Shown in pieces: positions 9,528 through 19,326 of a DNA stretch of 64,000 nucleotides. The notes beneath the pieces are model-generated. The model was not told where the DNA came from, did no database searches, and worked only from the letters and a program-made list of their open reading frames with translations. The stretch comes from Pseudalkalibacillus decolorationis. Its GTDB lineage: Bacteria; Bacillota; Bacilli; Bacillales; Fictibacillaceae. Every line of letters starts with the position of its first letter. The first letter of the stretch is position 1. A program made the translations under genes and the position numbers. The stretch spans positions 1 through 64,000 of the forward strand of contig NZ_JANHJQ010000001.1 in the NCBI RefSeq assembly GCF_024609785.1. Reading direction: 5' to 3'.

Positions 9528-10103
9528 TTATTCATTCGATAGTTCACTTCCTGTTACCCATTTATGATTTTTCACTTCTTCTCCACCGGTAGTCGGAGTG
9601 TAATCAATCATATATACAGTAGTTTGTTTGGCCGACTCGATTTCCGCTGTTGCGCCATCCATTCCTTTCATGTGTGATGCATCAATTGTGACTTCTGCAC
9701 CGGGTTCAAAAGGTTTTTCTCCGGCACCTTCGATTTCTTCATGAATCACCCATTTATGATCCTCAACTCTTTCTCCGCCAGTTGTTGGGGTATACGAAAT
9801 AACATAGGCAGTCGTATCGTAGGCTCCTACGATGGTTGCTTCAGCACCCTTCATACCTTTCATGTGATCTGTTTTGATAATCGCTTGACTTCCAACTTCA
9901 TAGGTTGGATTATCTGCTTTTTTCAAATCGTCTGGAACTTCACCTGAACTTGAATGATCCATACTTTCATGAGAATCAGAACCCATATCCATATTTTCAT
10001 GATTTTCTTCTTTGCCCTTTCCTTGATCATCACTCGCACATGCAGCTAACGTTGCTGAGAAAAGTAAAATAAATCCTACCATTATTGCTTTTTTGATCAT
10101 CAT
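9528..10103 (-). CDS. YdhK/DUF1541 lipoprotein with two tandem domains
   Basis: A 191-residue secreted lipoprotein: signal peptide with lipobox LAAC, then a linker rich in His, Met and Asp (NMDMGSDSHESMDHSS). Two copies of the YdhK domain follow, each with HMKGM, T(A/T)Y(V/M)I(S/D)YTPTTGGE and NHKWV. The two repeats are about 60 residues long and closely alike. The domain is common next to copper genes in Firmicutes. The HMKGM motifs and the linker fit metal binding outside the cell, but the function is not proven. The start is ATGATG behind GGAGGA. Confidence 0.85.
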   Translation of the reverse strand: MMIKKAIMVGFILLFSATLAACASDDQGKGKEENHENMDMGSDSHESMDHSSSGEVPDDLKKADNPTYEVGSQAIIKTDHMKGMKGAEATIVGAYDTTAYVISYTPTTGGERVEDHKWVIHEEIEGAGEKPFEPGAEVTIDASHMKGMDGATAEIESAKQTTVYMIDYTPTTGGEEVKNHKWVTGSELSNE

Positions 10104-10289
10104 CTTCGTCCTCCTTCAAAATTGGAATAATGACATTAAATTATCTTCGGATTTAAATGACTCTTTGAAACACCTTCTTAAGAAATATCCTTTTTCCTCT
10201 CATTTTGTAATACACTACCCAAAAAATATGCAAATTTTGTGCAGATAAATCGAATATCTGCTTTTAATTATTTATTACAAAAGGACACA

Positions 10290-10492
10290 AGAAAAGCGTA
10301 AGCGCCCTGCTTAGCCACGAAGGTCACTGGAAGACCGACGAGGAGGCTCGGCCCAAACAAGTTCGGTCCTGCGTGGGAATATACATGGAGTACTTCAGTG
10401 TGTTGCCGCCGCAGGAGGTCTGAAGTGATCCAAGTGGTTGGGCGCTGAAGCTGGACATTACATCCATGCCGCAAACTTTTATACTTTCTTTA
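10290..10492 (+). repeat. Family B intergenic repeat, long form (copy 1)
   Basis: Begins AGAAAAGCGTAAGCGCCC and closes GGGCGCTGAAGCTGGAC, then ends in the shared tail TATACTTTCTTTA. The ends pair: AGCGCCC with GGGCGCT, GCCAC with GTGGT, and GTCACT with AGTGAT. It contains the internal segment found only in long copies (GTTCGGTCCTGCGTGGGAAT). It lies downstream of the ferredoxin-like gene and, with its flanks, fills the gap between ydhK and that gene. Confidence 0.85.
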
Positions 10493-10500
10493 CTCATTAT

Positions 10501-10526
10501 AAAAAGGAGGTAAATCCCCTCCCTTT
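10501..10526 (-). terminator. Terminator of the copZ-copA-ferredoxin operon
   Basis: A GGAGG/CCTCC hairpin followed by TTTTT on the minus strand, 34 nt after the stop of the ferredoxin-like gene. Confidence 0.7.
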
Positions 10527-10559
10527 CATACTTCTTATAAGGCTACATTATAAATATTA

Positions 10560-10898
10560 TTATTCACCTTGATCATTGTAGGGATGAAAGCTTGTTCCGT
10601 TATGAGTATAGGAAATATGCTCATCCAATTGTTCTTCTTTTTGTAAACGTTGGACCAACTGTCTCCCTGAATCGGCAGTCATGTGTTTATACCAGACACC
10701 TTCAGGATATGCAATAACGGTTGGACCTCGTTTACATTGTCCATTGCACAAGGTTTTTGTAGTATGGATCTTCTGTGCCAAACCTAATGATTTGATTTCA
10801 TTGCGAATCGCTTCGGTTACTTCGTCTGCACCATTTTTGGTACAGCTCTTTCCATTGCAAAGCATCACATGTTGATTGACTCCGTTTAATTCCATCAA
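10560..10898 (-). CDS. (2Fe-2S) ferredoxin-like, thioredoxin-fold protein
   Basis: A 112-residue soluble protein with four cysteines placed as in thioredoxin-like [2Fe-2S] ferredoxins: Cys14 and Cys19 (MLCNGKSC), then Cys51 and Cys55 (TLCNGQCKRGP). The YPEGVWYKHM segment near residue 65 is also typical of this family, as in the NuoE C-terminal domain. The gene follows copA by 45 nt on the same strand and shares its terminator. This suggests a redox or iron-sulfur role linked to copper stress, since copper attacks iron-sulfur clusters. That link is inference. Confidence 0.8.
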   Translation of the reverse strand: MMELNGVNQHVMLCNGKSCTKNGADEVTEAIRNEIKSLGLAQKIHTTKTLCNGQCKRGPTVIAYPEGVWYKHMTADSGRQLVQRLQKEEQLDEHISYTHNGTSFHPYNDQGE

Positions 10899-10943
10899 AC
10901 CCCTCCCTTATTAAAACGTATAACTCCTAAATTCCAAGAGACT

Positions 10944-13361
10944 CTATGCTTTTAACTTTACACGTTGTAACCGAAGCGCATTTAAGACTACGGATACGGA
11001 GCTGAAGGCCATCGCCGCTCCTGCAAGCCATGGTGCTAAAAATCCTAATGCTGCTATCGGTACTCCTGCACTGTTATAAGCGAAAGCCCAGAATAAGTTT
11101 TGTCTAATGTTTCGAATTGTTTTCTTACTCATCATAATCGCATCTGCTATACTATTGAGATCTCCGCGGATAAGTGTAATATCTGCCGCTTCCATCGCCA
11201 CATCTGTTCCAGTCCCGATTGCCATACCTATATCAGCAGTTGCTAGAGCAGGTGCGTCATTAATACCGTCACCTACCATCGCTACTTTCCGTCCTTTTGC
11301 CTGAAGTTTCTTAACTTCTTCAGCCTTTCCTTCTGGGAGTACTTCAGCAATCGTATGTTCAATACCAACTTCTTTCGCGATTGCATCAGCAGTCTGCTGA
11401 TTATCACCGGTAATCATAACGACATCTAATCCCATTTCTTTTAAACGGGCGATCGCATCTTTGGATGTTTCCTTAATCGTATCAGCGACGGCTACGAGCC
11501 CGGCATACTGATGATCAACGGCCACAAGCATTGCGGTCTTACCTGTTTTTTCAAATGAAACCATTTGATCTAAAGATTTTTCAGGAACCTGAATGTTTTC
11601 TTTTTTCATAAGACGACGTGTTCCGATGTGCAATAATCGACCATCAACCGTGGCCTGCACCCCGTGCCCTGGAATTGCTTCGAAAGATTCTGATTTACCT
11701 AGTTGAATATTTAATTCTTGGATACCTTCAACAATTGCTTCGGCCAATGGATGTTCAGATTGCTTTTCGGCTGCCCCAACGAGTTTTAGAAGTTCTGCTT
11801 CATTCCAATCGGTTGATACATCTGTTAATTTCGGTGCACCATTCGTCACAGTTCCGGTTTTATCCAAAATAATCGTATCTAAACGATGTGTTTGCTCAAG
11901 ATGTTCCCCACCTTTAAACAAGATCCCGAATTCAGCAGAACGTCCAGATCCTGCCATAATGGAAGTCGGTGTGGCCAACCCGAGTGCACATGGACAAGCA
12001 ATAACGAGGACGGCAATCAATTTTTCAAGTGCTTCTGCAAAATCACCTGGTGCAACAAGCGTATACCAGATCACAAAAGTAACAATTGATATTCCGACCA
12101 CAATTGGAACAAATACACCGGAAATATTGTCAGCCAGTCGTTGAATCGGTGCTTTTGATCCTTGCGCTTCTTCAACCACTTTGATAATTTGCGCAAGAGC
12201 CGTATCTTTACCAACTTTAGTAGCTTTTATTTTTAAAAATCCGTTCTTGTTAATCGTCGACCCGATGACATGATCACCAATCGTTTTATCGACCGGAATA
12301 CTTTCACCTGTTAGCATTGACTCGTCTAGAGCCGATTGCCCCTCAACGATTTCTCCATCGACAGGAACCTTTTCCCCAGGCTTCACATAGACCACATCAC
12401 CTACTAATACCTCTGCAATTGGGATAACCATTTCTGTCCCTTCACGAACGACCGTCGCATTTTTCGCCTGCAGCCCCATCAACTTTTTGATAGCCTCAGA
12501 TGAACGACCTTTCGCCTTGACCTCAAACAACTTACCAAGCAGAATCAGTGTGATTAATACCGCACTCGTCTCAAAATATAGTTCTACCATATGTCCATGT
12601 CCACCAAGTGACTGGATGGTCAGATATAAACTATAAAAGTAGGCAGCCGAAGTTCCCAAAGCCACAAGGACATCCATGTTCGCACTTTTGTTTCTTAGTG
12701 CTTTATATGCACCGACATAAAATTGTCCACCGATAATGAATTGTACGGGTGTTGCTAAGGCTAATTGAAACCACGGATTCATAAAGACCTCAGGTAACCA
12801 GATAAATGATGTAAACTCAAAATGACTAACCATCGCCCATAATAATGGCAAAGAAAGAATAGCAGAAGCGATGAATTTTACTTGTTGCTTTTTAATTTCC
12901 TTTTCACGATGATCCACCGATTCTGTACCTTTATCAGACTTTTCATCTAATTGATACCCAAGCTTTTTAATTGATTCTTTCATTTCCTCAATCGTAACCT
13001 CATTTGGATCATACTCAACTGAGGCTGATTCCAGTGCAAAATTCACATTTGCTGTAGACACGCCTGATAATCGATTTAATTTTTTTTCTATTTTATTTGC
13101 ACACGCAGCACAAGTCATTCCAGTAACATTAAATTCTGCTTTCTCTTTAACAACTTGATAACCAAGCGATTGTATTTTTTCTTCAAACTTTTTTAAATCT
13201 GTTATGCTTGGGTCATAAGAAATTTTTGATCTTTCCAGTGCAAAGTTGACATTGGCGTCTGCTACCCCTTCAACCTTCTTCAATCCTTTTTCGATCCTAT
13301 TGGCACAAGCCGCACAGGTCATTCCTTGAATTTGCAGGTTCACTTCTTTCTGTGCTCCCAT
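10944..13361 (-). CDS. copA: Copper-exporting P1B-ATPase CopA
   Basis: An 805-residue Cu(I) exporter. Two N-terminal heavy-metal-associated domains each have GMTCAACAN (Cys16/Cys19 and Cys84/Cys87). Eight membrane helices follow. The ion site is CPC ([13 protein letters not shown]). The actuator TGES, the phosphorylated DKTGTVTNG, the SEHPLAEA nucleotide motif and [12 protein letters not shown] are intact. The copZ gene is 160 nt upstream on the same strand, and a second CsoR-like site lies directly before copA. The gene could therefore be read both from the copZ promoter and from its own. Confidence 0.96.
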   Translation of the reverse strand: MGAQKEVNLQIQGMTCAACANRIEKGLKKVEGVADANVNFALERSKISYDPSITDLKKFEEKIQSLGYQVVKEKAEFNVTGMTCAACANKIEKKLNRLSGVSTANVNFALESASVEYDPNEVTIEEMKESIKKLGYQLDEKSDKGTESVDHREKEIKKQQVKFIASAILSLPLLWAMVSHFEFTSFIWLPEVFMNPWFQLALATPVQFIIGGQFYVGAYKALRNKSANMDVLVALGTSAAYFYSLYLTIQSLGGHGHMVELYFETSAVLITLILLGKLFEVKAKGRSSEAIKKLMGLQAKNATVVREGTEMVIPIAEVLVGDVVYVKPGEKVPVDGEIVEGQSALDESMLTGESIPVDKTIGDHVIGSTINKNGFLKIKATKVGKDTALAQIIKVVEEAQGSKAPIQRLADNISGVFVPIVVGISIVTFVIWYTLVAPGDFAEALEKLIAVLVIACPCALGLATPTSIMAGSGRSAEFGILFKGGEHLEQTHRLDTIILDKTGTVTNGAPKLTDVSTDWNEAELLKLVGAAEKQSEHPLAEAIVEGIQELNIQLGKSESFEAIPGHGVQATVDGRLLHIGTRRLMKKENIQVPEKSLDQMVSFEKTGKTAMLVAVDHQYAGLVAVADTIKETSKDAIARLKEMGLDVVMITGDNQQTADAIAKEVGIEHTIAEVLPEGKAEEVKKLQAKGRKVAMVGDGINDAPALATADIGMAIGTGTDVAMEAADITLIRGDLNSIADAIMMSKKTIRNIRQNLFWAFAYNSAGVPIAALGFLAPWLAGAAMAFSSVSVVLNALRLQRVKLKA

Positions 13362-13380
13362 TATTCAAACACTCCTTTTA

Positions 13381-13399
13381 TATACTGCGTGGGGGTATA
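13381..13399 (-). promoter_or_regulatory. CsoR-like operator before copA
   Basis: TATACTGCGTGGGGGTATA is a G-tract palindrome of the CsoR type, 19 nt upstream of the copA ATG and overlapping the probable promoter. Confidence 0.5.
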
Positions 13400-13521
13400 A
13401 AAATTTGGTAAAAATAGGGCTGATCATTAGCAATGTATCAACCCAGACATACCGTGTCAATGTAACAAACCTATTGGCACTATCATTTTAATAAAACACC
13501 GGACAAATTGGAATATTTACC

Positions 13522-13728
13522 TTAAGCTACATCATACCCTTGTTCTTCAATCACTTCTGTAATCTCCTTCAAGCTTACCTTTTCTGGGTTGAATTTTACA
13601 TCTACTTTTCCATCTTTCAAATGAACTTTCACCGTTTCAATACCATTCAGTTTACCCACATTTCCTTCAATCGAGCTAACGCAATGTCCGCAAGACATAC
13701 CCTGAACTACTAATGTTGTGTTTGTCAT
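13522..13728 (-). CDS. copZ: Copper chaperone CopZ
   Basis: A 68-residue heavy-metal-associated domain protein. GMSCGHC near residues 10-16 binds Cu(I), and the C-terminal EEQGYDVA is typical. It carries copper to the N-terminal domains of CopA. The length matches B. subtilis CopZ (69 residues). The ribosome binding site is GGAGG. It is the first gene of the copZ-copA-ferredoxin unit. Confidence 0.95.
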   Translation of the reverse strand: MTNTTLVVQGMSCGHCVSSIEGNVGKLNGIETVKVHLKDGKVDVKFNPEKVSLKEITEVIEEQGYDVA

Positions 13729-13771
13729 TTGTAAAGCCTCCTGTTTTCAGTTAGTTTCATTTCTTAATCAC

Positions 13772-13802
13772 ATATTACCATACCCCCTATAGGTATTGTC
13801 AA
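13772..13802 (-). promoter_or_regulatory. copZ promoter with CsoR-like operator in the spacer
   Basis: On the minus strand -35 TTGACA and -10 TAATAT are 19 nt apart. The palindrome ATACCTATAGGGGGTAT fills the spacer at 13780-13796. A repressor there would block the promoter directly, as CsoR does at copZA in B. subtilis. Confidence 0.7.
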
Positions 13803-13877
13803 TAGGTAAATTAAAATTTATTTATGAATTATATAATGAGCAGACTGACGTAGATCAATTCAATTAAATCACAACTT

Positions 13878-13895
13878 TATACCCCCTACACGTTT
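13878..13895 (+). promoter_or_regulatory. CsoR-like half operator before a short ORF
   Basis: TATACCCCCTACACG resembles the copZ operator but lacks one palindromic arm. It lies about 115 nt before the 51-codon ORF on the plus strand. Confidence 0.35.
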
Positions 13896-14010
13896 AATTT
13901 AATACTATTACGTATAAAGAAAAGGGTTATTCAAGTTGAACATTTAACCAATTTTGTTGTTTTTCATATTATAAAAGGTGGATGAATACCTAAACAGGGG
14001 AGCGTTTAAT

Positions 14011-14166
14011 ATGTCTTTACCAGCGATTGACTTAGGTTTGATGGCTGAACATTTGGCAACACATGAAGGGATGATTAGTAAATTAAAGCACTACCATAGC
14101 AAGGTAACCGATGGGCTGGGGATTTGTACCTCATGTATCCGAACAAGTGCAATTGAATACCTATAA
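14011..14166 (+). CDS. Short protein of unknown function, possibly a frameshifted remnant
   Basis: A 51-residue ORF starting at the ATG behind AGGGGAGCG. An in-frame start at 13978 has no better site. The first 27 residues, ending about HEGMISKLKHYHSKV, look like a real helical protein domain; I do not recognise the family with certainty. The C-terminal part turns Cys-rich (GICTSCIRTS). A plus-one frame over the same bases reads on to TYKHFQHILNM before a stop, which suggests a frameshift. A family B repeat begins about 28 nt downstream. A CsoR-like sequence lies upstream, so it may once have been part of the copper response. Confidence 0.4.
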   Translation: MSLPAIDLGLMAEHLATHEGMISKLKHYHSKVTDGLGICTSCIRTSAIEYL

Positions 14167-14193
14167 ACACTTTCAACATATCTTGAATATGTA

Positions 14194-14345
14194 GGAAAAG
14201 CGCAGCGCCCTGGGTAGCCACGAAGGTCACTGGAAGGCCACTGAGGAGGCTGTTGCCGCCGGAAGGGGACTGAAGTGATCCGAGTGGCTGGGCGCTGGAG
14301 CTAGACATTGCCTCTCTGCAGCAAAATTTTATACTTTCTTAAGGT
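14194..14345 (+). repeat. Family B intergenic repeat, short form (copy 2)
   Basis: Has the same ends as copy 1 (AAGCGCAGCGCCC to GGGCGCTGGAGCTAGAC, then TATACTTTCTTAA) but lacks the internal segment of the long form. GCCAC pairs with GTGGC. Confidence 0.85.
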
Positions 14346-14427
14346 ATGCCTGTTTTCGTAAATATTGTGTGATATCCCCTAGTTCCCTTATAACAGGTAT
14401 AAGAACAAGTGTACGGGAGGGTTTCCA

Positions 14428-15013
14428 ATGTGGGAAGATGTGTATCAAACTTACTTTGATGTACCTGATGATGAAAAGGAAAAGTTTATACGAGCGATAG
14501 AGCGAGATAAAACTGCCAACAGTTCTAATATTGCCAAACTAATTTCCAACATTCGAGAAACCCGTTTTAGCGAAGGACTGGGATGCATTCACTGCGGTTC
14601 AACAGCAGTAGTCCGACACGGAAAGTACCGTGGTCGCCAACGTTATAAATGTAAGGATTGCAGCAAGACATTTAACGATATGACTAATACTCCAATCGGC
14701 GGCACACATAAACCTCATTTGTGGCTCCGCTATATTGAATTGATGGTAGAAGGATATCCCCTTCCCAAAATCGTAAAACACCTTGATATCCATATTTCTA
14801 CTGCTTTCTACTGGAGGCATAAAGTATTAAATGCTGTTCGCTCAATTGGGGACAATGTTCTTCAAGGTGTCATTGAAAGTGATGAAACTTATCTTCTAGA
14901 AAGTATGAAAGACAGTGGTTAGATAGGTTTCAAGGTGTCTCAAAACGATGGCTAGACAATCACCTATATTGGTTCCGTTTTCTCCAACTTAACAAGAAGT
15001 TGCCGTATGGGTA
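14428..15013 (+). pseudogene. IS1595-type transposase remnant with internal deletion
   Basis: The 5' part (14428-14922, 164 codons) has the N-terminal region of IS1595/ISXO2 transposases: the zinc ribbon CIHCG..CKDC (about residues 52-76), a helix-turn-helix region, and the first catalytic Asp in GVIESDETYLLES. It stops at TAG. In another frame, from 14922, the C-terminal tail of the same enzyme appears (DRFQGVSKRWLDNHLYW and on, to a stop near 15013). The middle of the DDE domain, well over 100 residues, is gone. The ribosome binding site is GGGAGGG. Not active. Confidence 0.85.
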
Positions 15014-15130
15014 GCAAATAACTTCGCTTCTATTGGGATGTTGCAGAAAATCAAAATATACAACCGTTGGAGAACTTAGGGCTGCCTAAGATACGCTTCT
15101 GGTAGCCGAGGAAAAATTACTTTTACATAA

Positions 15131-15161
15131 AAAAACAGTTTCGCTATAACGAAACTGTTTT
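15131..15161. terminator. Terminator of the GNAT gene
   Basis: AAAACAGTTTCG pairs with CGAAACTGTTTT, flanked by A and T runs. It lies 34 nt past the stop of the minus-strand acetyltransferase gene. About 110 nt of unassigned IS debris precede it. Confidence 0.85.
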
Positions 15162-15194
15162 GGGTTTTATAGTCTTATTCCATTCGAGCCCCTG

Positions 15195-15671
15195 TTAGTT
15201 AAATATAATCTCCATTTTTCTACTCTTTGTTGCCATTCCGATTGACCTATAAAATTCAATGGCAGATGTATTTTTCTCGGATACTCCCAATTCGATACTA
15301 TCAACTGTGAGCCTCCTCCCAAAATCAAAAACATATTTAGTTAGCTTTTTTCCGATGCCTTTCTTCCTATGCGTTTCAGTAACGGATAAACTGTTTATAA
15401 CTAATACTTTCCTCGCTTTGACAAAAGAATTTTCGGTTGTTTCTTCTTCCTTCGTCACTATAACTCCGACTATATCCTTGCCTATGGTAGCCACAAAAAT
15501 ATGTTGTTTACCATCATTCAATTGACGTTCAAAGAATTCTTGCTCGACTGGATTTGAATTGTCTATGTACAAATCTGGTCTTGCAGAAACGTGGAAATTA
15601 TGAACCTGCCTAAATAAAGGCAACAATGACTCGTAGTCGTTTCGCTCGGCGTTTCGAATAGATATATCCAT
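15195..15671 (-). CDS. GNAT-family N-acetyltransferase
   Basis: A 158-residue acetyltransferase of the Acetyltransf_1 type. The acetyl-CoA loop is visible as SVTETHRKKGIGKKL (about residues 103-117), followed by LGVSEKNTSAIEFYRSIGM, the usual beta5-alpha4 region. I choose the ATG at 15671 behind AAGGGG rather than the upstream start at 15716, which adds 15 basic residues unlike the fold. The substrate cannot be told. It lies among debris at the end of the copper island. Confidence 0.85.
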   Translation of the reverse strand: MDISIRNAERNDYESLLPLFRQVHNFHVSARPDLYIDNSNPVEQEFFERQLNDGKQHIFVATIGKDIVGVIVTKEEETTENSFVKARKVLVINSLSVTETHRKKGIGKKLTKYVFDFGRRLTVDSIELGVSEKNTSAIEFYRSIGMATKSRKMEIIFN

Positions 15672-15815
15672 ATTTTTTCTACCCCTTAAAAATTGTTTAA
15701 TTGCTATTTTTACCACTTCTCACTCTTGCCTGAAATGCTCTCTTAAACTATTCTGTCCCTTTAATTGAGCAAACTCTTTATTTATATTGGGCCAGCTTTT
15801 CTGTTTATAGGTATA

Positions 15816-16222
15816 CTATGTCATGCCGCTGATAAAATAGCCGATCCTTGTTACGATTCCTACCATGTCTCTCCCCTTCTGATCAGGATCATATATGGTT
15901 TGAATCAATTGCCAACCGGCATAACCCAGCAGCCCAGCAGCCAGCACCCACAATAAAGAATTCACTAAAGGGTTGGTTTGCAACGGAAGCCAAGGCCCCC
16001 GTTTGCCCCTGTGGTCTTACCTCCTACTCCAAAAGCCGCCATACCCGAAAGCGTGCCGACCAAAATAAATACCATCCCTTTCGCTAGATGACCAAATCTG
16101 GCAAAGCCCCTTATCCACGGTTTAACATCATTGCCCGCTTCCTTTGCCTTCCTTTTTGCTTTATATCTGTTCAGCATTTCTGTGATCTCCTCTTGAGTAC
16201 CATTTTGTCTTTGGGATAGCAT
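15816..16222 (-). pseudogene. DUF1206 membrane protein gene, broken
   Basis: The N-terminal 75 codons from 16222 read as a DUF1206 protein (VKPWIRGFARFGHLAKGMVF, GGKTTGANGG). The reading then shifts frame: ALASVANQPF continues in a second frame and LWVLAAGLLGYAGWQLIQTI in a third, ending at a stop at 15816-15818 after GYFISGMT. At least two frameshifts and loss of the remaining two thirds make it non-functional. Intact family members are about 270 residues long. Confidence 0.85.
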
Positions 16223-16456
16223 ATGATGGTCAAACGAAACCGATAATGCAGGGGATGGGACATTGCTGCGAGATTTTCAGTAAATGGTACGCAAATATGT
16301 ATGTGGTTGAGCTTAATTATATAGGAAACCATCAATATTAGTTCATTTTATTTGTAATTCCATTGATACTTTTCCAAACTCGCAATCTTTGTAAGAAGCT
16401 GGGATGATTCCCACTCAAACTGATTGTATCTTTAATTAAGTACGCTCTCGATATAG

Positions 16457-16497
16457 CAAAAAGGTTCAGTAGTGTAGTTAACATCTACTGAACCTTT
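16457..16497 (-). terminator. Terminator of the gcv operon
   Basis: AAAGGTTCAGTAG pairs perfectly with CTACTGAACCTTT over 13 bp, followed by TTTTT on the minus strand. It lies 10 nt after the gcvPB stop. Confidence 0.9.
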
Positions 16498-16507
16498 AAT
16501 TTTTGAC

Positions 16508-17968
16508 CTATTCTTTTTCATACCGGAGAATCGGCTTACGTGCTGCAGTCGTTTCATCCAGCCGTTTTACAACAGTTGTATGAGGTGCTTGCTGCACAAC
16601 TTCAGGTGATTCTTCCGCCTCTCTTGCGATTTGAATCATCGCCTCGATAAATTCATCCAGCGTCTCTTTTGATTCGGTTTCTGTCGGCTCAATCATCATG
16701 CCTTCCTCAACATTTAATGGGAAGTAGATGGTCGGGGGATGGTATCCGAAATCAAGCAATCGCTTGGCCATATCAAGCGTACGAACGCCGAGCTTTTTCT
16801 GTCGTTTACCAGATAGGACGAATTCATGCTTACAATGCTGATTGTAAGGAAGGTCGAAGTGAGGAGCTAGTCTACGCATCATATAGTTTGCATTTAGGAC
16901 AGCATAATCACTAACCTTCTTCAAGCCTTCACGTCCCATGGTTTGAATGTACGTATAAGCACGAACATTAATTCCGAAGTTACCATAGAATGGTTTTACA
17001 CGGCCAATTGAATCTGGACGGTTGTAATCAAAACGATATCCATCTTCCGTCTTAACGAGCAAAGGTTTAGGAAGATAAGGTAATAGATCCTTCTTCACAC
17101 CTACGGGACCAGATCCAGGACCACCGCCTCCATGAGGGCCTGTAAACGTTTTATGCAGGTTCAAGTGAACAACATCGAATCCCATATCTCCGGGTCGAGT
17201 ACGTCCCATGATTGCATTCATGTTTGCTCCGTCATAGTAAAGCTTTCCGCCAGCTTCATGAATAATGCGTGCCATGTCCAGAATCTGTTCTTCAAATAAG
17301 CCTAGTGTATTTGGATTCGTAAGCATCAATGCTGCCGTGTCATCCCCAACCACACGCTTCAAATCTTCTAAGTCAACGAGGCCATTTTCATCAGACTTTA
17401 CAGTGACGGCATCGAATCCAGCAACAGTGGCAGATGCAGGGTTTGTTCCATGAGCAGAGTCAGGGACAATAACCTTTGTTCGTTGATGATCACCGTTTTT
17501 CTCATGGTAGGCACGAATCATCATTAAGCCTGTCCATTCACCATGTGCTCCTGCCGCAGGTTGTAATGTAACTTCGTCCATACCCGTAATTTCTTCAAGT
17601 GTTGTCTGTAGGTCATAGAGCATTTCCATTGCGCCTTGAACCGTATCTTCATCCTGGTACGGATGAATGTGGGCAAGTCCTGGAATTCTTGCTACATCTT
17701 CATTGATTTTCGGATTGTATTTCATTGTACAAGACCCGAGTGGATAGAATCCAGAGTCAACCCCGTGGTTACGGGTCGAAAGTGCAGTGTAATGACGCAT
17801 GATTTGCAGTTCAGATACTTCTGGTAGTTCAGGTTCATCAGCGCGCACATAATCAGAACCGATTAGTTCTTCAATGGGAGTTTCAGGGACGTCGAGCTCA
17901 GGAATGCTATAGCCGATTCGTCCTGGTTTTGACAATTCAAATATGAGTGATTGGTTTTGATTAGTCAT
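16508..17968 (-). CDS. gcvPB: Glycine dehydrogenase (aminomethyl-transferring) subunit 2
   Basis: The P-protein subunit that holds pyridoxal phosphate in the two-subunit glycine cleavage system. It decarboxylates glycine and passes the aminomethyl group to lipoyl-GcvH. At 486 residues it matches B. subtilis GcvPB. The PLP lysine lies in [18 protein letters not shown], and [10 protein letters not shown] and the ending [16 protein letters not shown] are also typical. The start codon overlaps the gcvPA stop by 4 nt, which implies translational coupling. Confidence 0.97.
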   Translation of the reverse strand: MTNQNQSLIFELSKPGRIGYSIPELDVPETPIEELIGSDYVRADEPELPEVSELQIMRHYTALSTRNHGVDSGFYPLGSCTMKYNPKINEDVARIPGLAHIHPYQDEDTVQGAMEMLYDLQTTLEEITGMDEVTLQPAAGAHGEWTGLMMIRAYHEKNGDHQRTKVIVPDSAHGTNPASATVAGFDAVTVKSDENGLVDLEDLKRVVGDDTAALMLTNPNTLGLFEEQILDMARIIHEAGGKLYYDGANMNAIMGRTRPGDMGFDVVHLNLHKTFTGPHGGGGPGSGPVGVKKDLLPYLPKPLLVKTEDGYRFDYNRPDSIGRVKPFYGNFGINVRAYTYIQTMGREGLKKVSDYAVLNANYMMRRLAPHFDLPYNQHCKHEFVLSGKRQKKLGVRTLDMAKRLLDFGYHPPTIYFPLNVEEGMMIEPTETESKETLDEFIEAMIQIAREAEESPEVVQQAPHTTVVKRLDETTAARKPILRYEKE

Positions 17969-19311
17969 TGGACTCCCCCCAATTCTTTTACAAATGTATC
18001 GATTTCCTCTTTCGTACGTTGTTCTGTTATAGCGATAAGCATATGGTCTTCAAGGTCTGGGTAATACTGTCCTAGATCGTAGCCACCAATAATTCCTTTT
18101 TCCAATAACGCTTTGTTCACATCTTTCACCGGCTTTGGTAACTTTACTACAAGCTCGTTAAAAAACGCTCCTTCAAAGATAACCTTCATTCCATTCTTTT
18201 CGAGTTGTTTCTTTGTATAATTCGCTTTATGCAGGTTCTGCATGGAGATCTCTTTAACGCCTTTTTTACCAATAGCCGTCATTGCTACAGAAGCTGCAAC
18301 AGCATTTAAGGCTTGGTTCGAACAAATGTTTGAAGTCGCTTTATCTCGACGGATATGCTGTTCACGAGCTTGAAGGGTCAATACGAACCCGCGTTTACCT
18401 TCTTCATCCTTTGTCTGACCAACTAGACGTCCTGGAACTTTACGCATTAGCTTTTTCGTTGTAGCAAAATATCCACAATGCGGCCCACCGAATGCAGCAG
18501 GAATACCAAATGGTTGAGCATCCCCAATCACGATATCGGCATTAAACTTTCCTGGAGGTTGTAGAGTTCCTAGAGAAAGCGGGTTGCTGGATACAACAAA
18601 CATCGCCTTTTGCTGATGAACAATTTCTTCAATTTCCTTTAATGGTTCAATTTGTCCGAAAAAGTTCGGGTATTGAACGATCACACATGCCGTATTCTCA
18701 TCAACTTCTGCTCTAAGTGCATCAAGGTCTGTCGTTCCATTCGTTGCATCGATTTCAACAACATCAAGGTTAGGACCTTTCGCATACGTTTTAAGGACAC
18801 TTAATGCTTCCGGATGAATGCTCTTAGAAACAACAACTTTATTCTTTTTCGTATGAGCAGCACTTAAGAAAGCAGCTTCACCCAATGCCGTTTGTCCATC
18901 ATACATAGAAGAGTTAGCTACTTCCATGCCTGTCAATTCACAAATCATTGTTTGAAATTCAAAGATTGCCTGCAGTTCCCCTTGAGAAATTTCTGGCTGG
19001 TAAGGTGTGTAGGCAGTGTAAAACTCAGAACGTGAAATAACATGATCTACAATCGATGGAATGTAGTGATCATAAACACCTGCACCTAAAAAGGATGTGT
19101 ATTCTTTCGTATTTACATTTTTTTGTGCGAACCCGTTCATTTTCTTCATAAGTTCAGGCTCAGGAATTGCTTCTGTTATGTTCAGGTCACCTTTAAACCG
19201 TACATTTTCTGGAATATCCTTAAACAGCTCATCGATCGAATCAATTCCGATTTCTGCAAGCATTTCCTTTTGGTCTTGCTCTGTCATTGGTAAGTAACGA
19301 AATTTCACCAT
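17965..19311 (-). CDS. gcvPA: Glycine dehydrogenase (aminomethyl-transferring) subunit 1
   Basis: The N-terminal half-type subunit of the glycine decarboxylase, 448 residues, the usual size. It shows [37 protein letters not shown] and [18 protein letters not shown]. It forms the heterotetramer with GcvPB. The ribosome binding site is GGGGGGG, 15 nt after gcvT. Confidence 0.97.
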   Translation of the reverse strand: MVKFRYLPMTEQDQKEMLAEIGIDSIDELFKDIPENVRFKGDLNITEAIPEPELMKKMNGFAQKNVNTKEYTSFLGAGVYDHYIPSIVDHVISRSEFYTAYTPYQPEISQGELQAIFEFQTMICELTGMEVANSSMYDGQTALGEAAFLSAAHTKKNKVVVSKSIHPEALSVLKTYAKGPNLDVVEIDATNGTTDLDALRAEVDENTACVIVQYPNFFGQIEPLKEIEEIVHQQKAMFVVSSNPLSLGTLQPPGKFNADIVIGDAQPFGIPAAFGGPHCGYFATTKKLMRKVPGRLVGQTKDEEGKRGFVLTLQAREQHIRRDKATSNICSNQALNAVAASVAMTAIGKKGVKEISMQNLHKANYTKKQLEKNGMKVIFEGAFFNELVVKLPKPVKDVNKALLEKGIIGGYDLGQYYPDLEDHMLIAITEQRTKEEIDTFVKELGGVQ

Positions 19312-19326
19312 TTATTCCCCCCCTTG

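Noticed and set aside
13522-13728. CopZ considered as a fragment of a longer CopA N-terminus
   Set aside because: It has its own start, stop, ribosome site and promoter, and copA already has two metal domains.
14196-14320. Open frames inside family B repeats on either strand
   Set aside because: They occur in several copies because the repeat is GC-rich and lacks stops. None has a ribosome site tied to a conserved product.
15765-16087. Plus-strand frames over the DUF1206 remnant
   Set aside because: They are antisense shadows of a recognisable broken gene.
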